Source of the DNA: Roseitranquillus sp963709765
GTDB taxonomy: Bacteria; Pseudomonadota; Alphaproteobacteria; Rhodobacterales; Rhodobacteraceae
Assembly: GCA_963709765.1 (NCBI GenBank)
Contig: CAVPXL010000003.1
Location: forward strand, 248,001 to 312,000
Length of the DNA: 64,000 bases
Direction: 5' to 3'
Positions 53,714 through 61,887 of the stretch are shown here, piece by piece. Numbering within the stretch: the stretch's first letter is position 1; every line of letters starts with the position of its first letter. The notes below the pieces were generated by a model, which was not told the origin of the DNA, did not search any database, and worked only from the letters and a program-made list of their open reading frames with translations. The translations under genes were made by a program, and so were the position numbers.

Positions 53714-55068
53714 CCGATGCGATTTCGCTGGGCCTGACAGGCCTCGTCCTGCTCGTTGCGCTCATCGCGCTGAGGATGCCGATCGCCTACGCGATGATCC
53801 TCGTGGGCGGCGGCGGCATCGCCCTCCTCAACGGGCCGGCGCTCATTCTCAGTCAGCTCAAGACGCTCGCCTACGGACAGTTCGCGATCTACGATCTGAG
53901 CGTCGTGCCCATGTTCGTCCTGATGGGCGCGGTCGCGGCCAAGGCCGGCCTCAGCCAGGCCCTCTTCCGCGGCGCCAACGCCTGGCTTGGCTGGATGCGT
54001 GGCGGGACGGCGATGGCCGCGATCGCGGGGTGCGCGGGGTTCGGCGCCGTCTGCGGCTCGTCGCTGGCAACCGCATCGACCATGGGCAAGGTCGCCTTGC
54101 CCGAATTGCGCCGCTACAACTATTCGGGTGCTCTGGCGACCGGGTCTCTCGCGGCGGGCGGCGTGCTGGGCATTCTGATCCCGCCGTCGGTCGTCCTGAT
54201 CATCTACGCCATCATCGTGGAAGCGAACATCGTGACGATGTTCATGGCCGCGATGATCCCCGGCATCATGGCTGTCCTACTGTTCCTGCTCACGATCGCG
54301 GTCTACGTGGCGGTGCGCCCGGAGGCCGGTCCCAAGGGCGGCAGCTCCGACCGGGCCGAGTTTGTCGCCGCGACGATCGGAATCATCCCGGTGACGATCA
54401 TATTCGGCATCGTGCTGGGCGGCATCTATGCCGGCTTCTTCAACCCGACGCCGGCCGCTTCTGTCGGCGTGGCGTTGGTCTGGCTCTACGGCGTCGGTCG
54501 CCGCACGCTCGGCTGGCGCGAGATGGTCGAGGCGCTCAAGGAGACGGCGGGAACGACGGGCATGATCTACCTGATCCTGCTTGGCGCCGAGATGATGAAG
54601 ATCTTCATGTCGCGCATCGGTCTGCCCCAGGAAACCGCCGCCTGGATCGCCGAGAGTGGCCTGGCGCCGATGACGGTGATGGTCCTTCTATTGGTGGCGC
54701 TGATCCTGCTGGGTTGCCTGATGGACAGTCTGTCGATGATTCTGCTCGTCATCCCGTTCTTCTGGCCGGTGCTGAGCGAGATCAACGGCGGGATCTACCA
54801 GATGGCCGAGGGCTCGGGCTACGGCATGTCGACGGAAGATCTGAAGGTCTGGTTCGGCATTCTCGCGCTGATCGTGGTCGAACTGGGGCTCATCACGCCG
54901 CCGGTGGGGATGAACGTCTTCGTGATCTCGGCCCTGGCCCGCGATACGCCGATGATCGAGACGTTCAAGGGCGTCATGCCGTTCTTCGGTGCCGAGATCT
55001 TGCGCGTGATCCTGCTTCTCGCGTTCCCAGCCCTCACGCTCTGGCTGCCGCGAGTCCTGGCGGGATAA
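53710..55068 (+). CDS. dctM: TRAP transporter large permease (DctM)
   Basis: A 452-residue protein with about 12 membrane segments. The DctM signature regions are GFGAVCGSSLATASTMGKVALPE and ILIPPSVVLIIYAIIVEAN. It follows dctQ with a 4-base overlap, completing the importer. Energised by an ion gradient rather than ATP. Confidence 0.94.
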   Translation: MTDAISLGLTGLVLLVALIALRMPIAYAMILVGGGGIALLNGPALILSQLKTLAYGQFAIYDLSVVPMFVLMGAVAAKAGLSQALFRGANAWLGWMRGGTAMAAIAGCAGFGAVCGSSLATASTMGKVALPELRRYNYSGALATGSLAAGGVLGILIPPSVVLIIYAIIVEANIVTMFMAAMIPGIMAVLLFLLTIAVYVAVRPEAGPKGGSSDRAEFVAATIGIIPVTIIFGIVLGGIYAGFFNPTPAASVGVALVWLYGVGRRTLGWREMVEALKETAGTTGMIYLILLGAEMMKIFMSRIGLPQETAAWIAESGLAPMTVMVLLLVALILLGCLMDSLSMILLVIPFFWPVLSEINGGIYQMAEGSGYGMSTEDLKVWFGILALIVVELGLITPPVGMNVFVISALARDTPMIETFKGVMPFFGAEILRVILLLAFPALTLWLPRVLAG

Positions 55069-55137
55069 GTACCGTCAGGCGTGCTTTCCAAAAAACCGTC
55101 AATCCGATAACGCTGGGAACCTGTTCTCGGAGCTTTC

Positions 55138-56208
55138 ATGATTCGAACCCTCCATCGTTGGGCGCTGACGGAACGCCCGCGCAGGTTCAACTGGACCTTC
55201 GCGGCGATCGCGACCGTGCTGGCGGTGATCGTGAGGCTGATTCTCGACGACAGACTGCCCTCGGGGTTTCCCTACCTGACGTTCTTCCCGGCGGTGATCC
55301 TGACAAGCTTCTTTGCCGGGCTATGGCCGGGCACCGTTGCGGCCTTCGCCTGCGGGATCGTGTCGTGGTACTTCTTCATCGAGCCGACCTATTCGTTCGC
55401 CCTGAACTCGACGTCGGCTCTGGCTCTGGCGTTCTACGCCTTCATCGTGGCGACCGACATCGTGCTGATCTACGTGATGGCGCGGTCTCTCCGTCAGGTC
55501 GGGAAGGAACGGGCCCGTTCGGACAAGCTGGCGGTTTCGCGCGACCTGATGTTCCGCGAGCTTCAGCATCGTGTTTCCAACAACTTCGCTGTCGTCTCAT
55601 CGCTGATCAAGATGCAGCGGCACAAGATCAGTGATCCGGTCGCCCTGCAGGTGCTGGACGCGGTGGCGGGCCGTCTGACCCTGATCGCGCGCATCCAGCG
55701 AGAGTTGCACGACCCGGCCTCTCAGAGCGTGGATGTGTCCCGCTATCTGGAAGGGCTGATCGGCGACATCGTCACCGCTTCCGAGGCAAGCGAAGGGATC
55801 GCGACCTCGGTTCGGGCGCAGCGCGTGGTCGTGGACAGCGAAAAGGCGATCCCGATTGCGTTGATCGTCACGGAGCTTCTGTCGAATTCGGTCGAGCACG
55901 CATTCAAGGGCCGGTCTCGCGGCGTCGTCCGCGTCGCGCTCGATGCGATCGGCGACGGAACTGCCATGCTGATGGTCGAGGATGACGGTCTGGGGCTTCC
56001 GGACGATTTCGACATCGAAGCGACGGACAGCCTCGGCCTGAGTATCGCGCGGCAACTCGCGCTGCAGATCGGCGCGACGCTGACGATGGAGAACACGGAC
56101 GAGGGATCCCGTTCGTCGCTGATGTTTCCGGTCGAGGATCCAGACCGGCTTGCCGAGTCGAACGCGGCGCGCGGACCGGCTCTCTCGCCGGGCTGCCTGC
56201 CCGCCTGA
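55138..56208 (+). CDS. Histidine kinase with DUF4118 and HisKA_2/HWE-type domains
   Basis: A 356-residue membrane sensor kinase. Residues about 20-120 form a DUF4118-type four-segment membrane domain (FPYLTFFPAVILTSFFAG, WYFFIEPTYSFAL). The H-box ELQHRVSNNF puts the phosphoacceptor at H144. The ATP-binding domain follows (ALIVTELLSNSVEHAFKG, VEDDGLGLPDDF, SLGLSIARQLA). This HisKA_2 group feeds the general stress response or light/redox signalling in Alphaproteobacteria. No response regulator is adjacent. Confidence 0.92.
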   Translation: MIRTLHRWALTERPRRFNWTFAAIATVLAVIVRLILDDRLPSGFPYLTFFPAVILTSFFAGLWPGTVAAFACGIVSWYFFIEPTYSFALNSTSALALAFYAFIVATDIVLIYVMARSLRQVGKERARSDKLAVSRDLMFRELQHRVSNNFAVVSSLIKMQRHKISDPVALQVLDAVAGRLTLIARIQRELHDPASQSVDVSRYLEGLIGDIVTASEASEGIATSVRAQRVVVDSEKAIPIALIVTELLSNSVEHAFKGRSRGVVRVALDAIGDGTAMLMVEDDGLGLPDDFDIEATDSLGLSIARQLALQIGATLTMENTDEGSRSSLMFPVEDPDRLAESNAARGPALSPGCLPA

Positions 56209-56461
56209 GCAGATTGCGTCCGCGTGAAGTTGCGGCGCATCCCAGGTTGCCCATTCCTCGTCGATCTGGTGCTGACCGTGGCTATTCGCGACTTTTATCT
56301 GCCAACACTTGGCGACCGCGCAATCTGCCCCGTCGCTTCGCACCAAAGGCGGAACTTCACCGTTGGGCAAGGATTTCGAATTAGGTCTGCAGACCGGTGG
56401 GCCGCCGGAGTTGGGGCGGCGACAACCGGCAAGGCCTGGGGGCAGCGGAAAGAGACGTGAC

Positions 56462-59400
56462 ATGCCGGACGGCACTCGGGAGATGAGTTCGTCGCGCATT
56501 CCGGTGGGCGACCTTGCCTTGATCGGGCGCATTCTTGCGATGGCCACCACCGAAAAGTCCGCGTCGGACTTCGCGCGACGAGCTTTTCAGACATTGATGT
56601 CGGCACCCTGGCTGGCCGGGCGGTCGGCCTGCATACTCCTTGCGCGCAACGAGCCGCACGGGGCGATGTACCTCGTCGAGTCTGTCGGGTCGAATCCGGG
56701 GATCGTCGATGCCGCCCCACGGCCGGACGCTGCCGCCGGTATCCGGTGTCTGCCGCTTTGCGGCTACGATCAGGTTCTTGGCGCGATCCACCTCGAGTGT
56801 CCTTCGGACGAGGTTGTGGATAAAGAGCAGCTGGACCTTCTGGACAGCGCGGTATCCGCGATCTCGCTGGGGATCGCAGCACGCCGTCGTGGCGACGAGA
56901 GGTCGGCCTTCTTCGAATTCGGCGATCGAACCCCTGTGCATCGTCGATTGCTGCGGAAGGATCCGCCGCGCGAATTGTGCATGGGAGCGGGTTCTGGGCT
57001 GGACGACAGACGAGTTGCTCGCGCTCGACCCCGAACTGCTGATCCACCCTGACGATTTCGAGGAGACCAGGACGGCCTTCGCAACTGTTGCCGCCGGTGA
57101 CGCGCTGCCGCGGTTCCTCAATCGCTGCCAGCACAAGACCGGCGGCTTTCGTTGGCTGGAATGGAGCGCGACGCAGGAAGAGGGCCGGGTCTTCGCACAG
57201 GTGCGCGACGTGACGGGCGAAGTCCGTCGCCGCAGCCACCAGGAGGCCGTGGAGCGCGTGACCGGCGTCGGCAGTTGGGAGCTCGATCTCGACACGCGGC
57301 AGCTCTACTGGTCCCCGACCATCTACGAGCTCTATGGCCTCGATCCTGAAGCGTACGAGCCCCGGCTCGAGCAGGTCATGGCCTTCTATCTTCCCGAGGT
57401 GCAGCCGCTGCTCCGCAGGGCGATCGACAACCTCACCTCGAAGGGCACGCCCTATAGCTTGACGCTGCCCTTCGAAGGCAAGGACGGGCAACGGTGCTGG
57501 AAGCGTCTGACGGGCAATGCCGAGGTACGGGACGGCAAGGTCATCCGCGTCTTCGGGACTTCGCAGGACGTGACCGAGGAACGCCGTCGGCAGCAACATG
57601 TCAACCGACTGGGCGACGTCGTCCAGCGAACGACGAACAGTGTCGTGATCATCGACATCAACCGGCAGATTACCTGGTGCAATCCGGCGTTCACCAAGGT
57701 CACCGGCTTTTCGCTGGACGAGGTCCTTGGAAAGACCCCGGACGAAACGTTCCTGGCGCCTGACATGCATCCCGAGACGATCGCGAATGTGGCCGCTGCG
57801 CGCGATACCGAGGCGGGCATCACCTACGAGATGAAATGGCGGGACAAGGCCGGTCGCGAACTTTGGGTCGAAATGAACCTCCAGCCGTGGTTCGAGAATG
57901 ACGGCGAGCATGCGGGCTACATCGTCATCAATACCGACATTACCGAACGCAAGGCGTATGCCGCGAAGCTGGAACAGGCGCGGCGCGAGGCCCAGACGGC
58001 GCGTGAACGGCTGGCGGCAGCGCTCGAGACGCTGGCCGACGGCTTCGTCCTTTTCGACAAGGATGACCGGCTGGTCCTATGCAACTCGCGCTATCGCGAG
58101 ATCTATGCCCGCAGTGCCGCGGCCATGGTTCCGGGCGCGAGCTTCAGGGAAATTCTGTGCCATGGCTTGAAAAACGGGGAGTTTGCCGAGGCGAGCGGCA
58201 GGGAGGATGAGTGGCTGAAGGAGAGGCTCGCGTCTCACCAACGTTGCGACGACGTGGTCGAGCAGCATCTGGGTGACGGCCGCTGGCTGCGGATTCTCGA
58301 GCGCAAGACGCCCGAGGGCGGCTGGGTCGGTCTGCGGATCGACATCACTGGACTCAAGCGGCAGGAAGCGGCTCTGCGCGCTTCGAACGAAGAACTGCAG
58401 GCGGCGTTATCGGGCCGCGACAGGGCCGAGCGACGGTTCAGCGATATCGCGGCGGTCAGCAACGAGTGGTTCTGGGAACAGGACGAAAATCTTCGGTTCA
58501 CCTTCATTTCGGAGGGATTTGCGCGCAACGGTGGCAAATTGGACGACATCCTCGGCCGCTCGCGCGAAGACATATTCACGATGCGGGAGGTCGAGAAGGG
58601 GGCCGAAAGGCGCCCGAGGTTGAAGGCGGCCCTCCTGGCGCAGGAGCCCTTCGACAATGTCGTCTACAAGGCCCGCATCACCGCCGGAGACGAGCGATGG
58701 GTCCGGATCAGCGGCGCGCCTTTCTACGATTCCGACGGATCCTTCGCCGGCTATCGCGGGGTCGGCAGCGACGTGACGCAGCTCTACGAGGCGATGCTGC
58801 GCGCCGAGGAGGCAAATCGGGCCAAGTCCCAGTTCCTGGCGACCATGAGCCATGAGATCCGCACTCCGTTGAACGGGGTTCTGGGCATGGCCGAAGAGCT
58901 CGCATGCGTCGTAAGCGACCCGGACCAGGCGGAGCAGGTCGAGACGATACGTGAGTTCAGGAGAGCTGCTCCTGAATATCATCAACGACATTCTCGACTT
59001 CTCCAAGATCGAAGCGGGCAAGCTCGACCTGGAATGCGTTCCGCTCGACGTCCACGATCTGGCCCGCAAGGTCGAAGCCTTGCATGTGAACGGTGCGACC
59101 GCGAAAGGGCTGGACTTTTCGGTGAGGGTGGTTGCGGCGTGCGACGCATCCTCGCTGGCCGGCGATCCGACGCGCATACTCCAGATCCTGCACAATCTCG
59201 TCGGCAATGCGGTGAAGTTTACCAGCGCGGGCGGCATCCGTGTTGATCTGGCCAAACCCCGAGACGCGCTCGAGATCACCGTTGCGGATACAGGGATCGG
59301 CATGCGGGACGACGTGATCCGACGGGTCTTCGACGACTTTCTCCAGGCTGATGAATTCGACGACCCGCCGTTTTGGCGGTACCGGTCTTGGCTTGGCGAT

Positions 59401-59947
59401 CGTGCGCCGTCTGGTTGATGCCATGCGGGGAACGATCGAACTGGAAAGCAGCGAGGGTCAGGGCACTCGCATTCATGTGCGCCTGCCCCTGAAGCGGCAC
59501 GATCCCGTAGGGATCGAGGTTCTGCCGTCGCGGGAGAGCAATTCGCTGGTGGGTCTGCGGGTGCTGGTGGCGGACGACAACGCGACCAACAGGCGGATCC
59601 TCGGGCTCTTCCTCGACCGGCTCGGCGTCAAGGCGCGGATGGTGGCCGACGGGGCCGCCGCCATCGCGGAAGCGCGACACGGGCGCTTTGATGCACATCT
59701 GCTCGACATATCCATGCCGGACCTCGATGGCACCGCGACCCTGCGCGCGATCCGTGGCGACGAGGCATCCGCAGGACAACCGCGGACTCCCGCCATCGCG
59801 GTGACGGCGAACGCGCTCGACCACCAGGTCGAAGCGTACCTGGCCGGCGGCTTCGATGCCCACCTGGCGAAGCCGGTGCAGAAAGCGGCCCTGGCGGCAG
59901 TTCTGGCTACATGCGTCGGAGAGCTTTCATTGCCAACATCGGCATAA
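56462..59947 (+). CDS. Hybrid histidine kinase with GAF-like and five PAS domains, three frameshifts as read
   Basis: After repair, about 1160 residues, soluble, no membrane segment. An N-terminal GAF-like domain (about 20-160) is followed by about five PAS domains (the second near 265 with VGSWELDLDTRQLYWSP, a fourth near 510 with LADGFVLFDKDD), then HisKA (MSHEIRTPLNGVLGM, H797), the ATPase domain (FTSAGG, VADTGIGMRDDV, GGTGLGLAIV) and a C-terminal receiver (ADDNATNRRIL, LLDISMPDLDG, D1081). Three one-base gains break it: at 56918-56919 (GAATTCGG), at 58955-58956 (GAGTTCAGG) and at 59355-59356 (GAATTCGACG). Each removal restores a normal kinase reading. Role: cytosolic sensor of a soluble or redox signal. 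Confidence 0.85.
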
Positions 59948-60053
59948 GGTCCTGATTGTCGGGCGCAGGCCCGGCGCTTCACAAGAACAACATGCTGTGC
60001 GAAGGACCCGCAATTGCCGTCGGTACGTTGACGGGCAAAGGGGACTTTGCGCG

Positions 60054-61886
60054 ATGCATATTGAAGAAGGGATCGACCTGGCGAATGTCGCCGGGCAGGC
60101 GGAGGATCATGGCTCGGCCGTCTGGGGACCACGGCTCGGCGACGACGGAGGCGCCGAATTCCGTCTCTGGGCGCCCGGTTGCGACAGGATCGGGTTGATC
60201 GTCGAGGATCGCACGGAATCCATGTCGCCAGCCGCCGACGGCTGGTTCGAGCACCGTACGAACGCAGCGCCCGGCGATGCCTACGCCTTCGTTCTGCCGG
60301 ACGGTAGGGTAGTGCCGGACCCGGCGTCGCGATCGCAGGCAGGCGGCGTGGGCGGCCCTTCGCGCCTTGTCGATCCGAAGTCCTATCGCTGGCAGTGCGA
60401 ATGGTCGGGCGCACCGTGGAGCAGCGCCGTCATCTATGAACTGCACGTCGGCACGTTCACTCCCGAAGGGACCTTCGCGGCCGCGCAGGAAAAGCTGTCC
60501 CACCTCGCGAAGGCCGGTGTCACCGCAGTCGAGATCATGCCTGTCGCGCAGTTCGATGGCGACCGGGGCTGGGGCTATGACGGGGTTCTTCCCTATGCGC
60601 CGCACCCGGCTTATGGGTCGCCCGATGACATGAAGGCGTTCATCGACGCGGCGCACCGGCACGGGCTGATGGTGCTGCTCGACGTGGTCTACAACCACTT
60701 CGGCCCCGAGGGGAATTTCCTGTCACTCTATGCGCCGGATTTCTTCGATGAGACGCGACAGACGCCATGGGGCGCGGCAATCGCTTACGAAAAGCGACCC
60801 GTACGCGAGTTCTTCATTCAGAACGCACTCTACTGGTGCCGCGAATTTCGACTCGACGGGCTGCGTCTCGATGCGATCGACCACGTTCGCGACAGATCGG
60901 ATCCGGAACTTCTCGTCGAGCTCGCGGAGCGCGTGCGCGTCGGGATCCCCGACCGGCCAATTCACCTGACCACGGAGGATAACCGCAATATCACGGCCCT
61001 GCACGAACGCGGTCCCGGGGGGGAGGTGACCCGATACACGGCCGAGTGGAACGACGATCTGCACAATGCGGCCCATGTAATCGCGACGGGCGAGGCCGAG
61101 GGATATTACGCGGACTTCGCCGAGGATCCCTGGTGGCTCTACGCCCGTGCACTCTCCGACGGTTTCGCTTTTCAGGGTGAGGTGGCGCCGCAGGCTGGCG
61201 GGCCGCGTGGAGAGCCGTCGTCTCATCTGCCGCCGCTCGCCTTCGTCGATTTCCTGCAGAACCACGATCAGGTCGGCAATCGTGCGCTGGGCGAACGCTT
61301 GAACCGCCTCGCGCAGCCCGCCTTGCTGGAGGCGATGCAGGCGATCCTTCTGTTGTCGCCCCACATCCCGCTCATCTTCATGGGAGACGAATTTGGCGAG
61401 ACACGCCCGTTCCTCTTCTTCACTGATTTCCATGGCGATCTTGCACGAGCGGTGCGGGAGGGGCGCCGCCGCGAATTCGCGGAGTTCGCGGCATTTGCCG
61501 GCGACGCGGCGGGGCTGCTGACTATCCCAGACCCGAACGACATCGAGACGTTCGAGGCGAGCAAGCTCGACTGGAGCCGGTGCGAAACTTCGCAGGGAGC
61601 CAAAACGCTGGATCGTCTCAGATCGCTGCTGGCGATCCGGCAGGAACGGATCGCCCCGCATCTCGGTGCGGCGGGAAGCCATTCCGGACGTGTGTTATCG
61701 CGCGAGGAAGGTGCCTTGGCGGTGGATTGGGCGCTCGACGGGATGCTGCTGCAACTGCGCGCCAATTTGAGTGACGACGCGGCGCAATTGCCGCCCGCGC
61801 GCGGAGAGGTGATCTGGTCGAACGTGCCGGACGTTGCCGGCGCGATGCCGGCAAGCTCCGTCGCGTTCTTCACGGAGGTGGTGTGA
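60054..61886 (+). CDS. treZ: Malto-oligosyltrehalose trehalohydrolase
   Basis: A 610-residue GH13 enzyme that releases trehalose from the reducing end of maltooligosyl-trehalose, the second step of the TreY-TreZ pathway. The catalytic residues are D273 (GLRLDAIDHV), E308 (LTTEDNRN) and D405 (FLQNHDQVGN). An N-terminal CBM48-type domain (GPRLGDDGGAEFRLWAPG) is followed by the barrel. The start is the ATG at 60054, with weak ribosome signals. treY follows immediately (the two codons overlap closely), so they are co-translated. Trehalose is a compatible solute and stress protectant. Confidence 0.95.
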   Translation: MHIEEGIDLANVAGQAEDHGSAVWGPRLGDDGGAEFRLWAPGCDRIGLIVEDRTESMSPAADGWFEHRTNAAPGDAYAFVLPDGRVVPDPASRSQAGGVGGPSRLVDPKSYRWQCEWSGAPWSSAVIYELHVGTFTPEGTFAAAQEKLSHLAKAGVTAVEIMPVAQFDGDRGWGYDGVLPYAPHPAYGSPDDMKAFIDAAHRHGLMVLLDVVYNHFGPEGNFLSLYAPDFFDETRQTPWGAAIAYEKRPVREFFIQNALYWCREFRLDGLRLDAIDHVRDRSDPELLVELAERVRVGIPDRPIHLTTEDNRNITALHERGPGGEVTRYTAEWNDDLHNAAHVIATGEAEGYYADFAEDPWWLYARALSDGFAFQGEVAPQAGGPRGEPSSHLPPLAFVDFLQNHDQVGNRALGERLNRLAQPALLEAMQAILLLSPHIPLIFMGDEFGETRPFLFFTDFHGDLARAVREGRRREFAEFAAFAGDAAGLLTIPDPNDIETFEASKLDWSRCETSQGAKTLDRLRSLLAIRQERIAPHLGAAGSHSGRVLSREEGALAVDWALDGMLLQLRANLSDDAAQLPPARGEVIWSNVPDVAGAMPASSVAFFTEVV

Positions 61887-61887
61887 G

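Noticed and set aside
55068..60053. EcfG (general stress sigma) promoters before the histidine kinase and treZ
   Set aside because: A GGAAC occurs before the kinase but no matching -10 follows at the right spacing; none seen before treZ.
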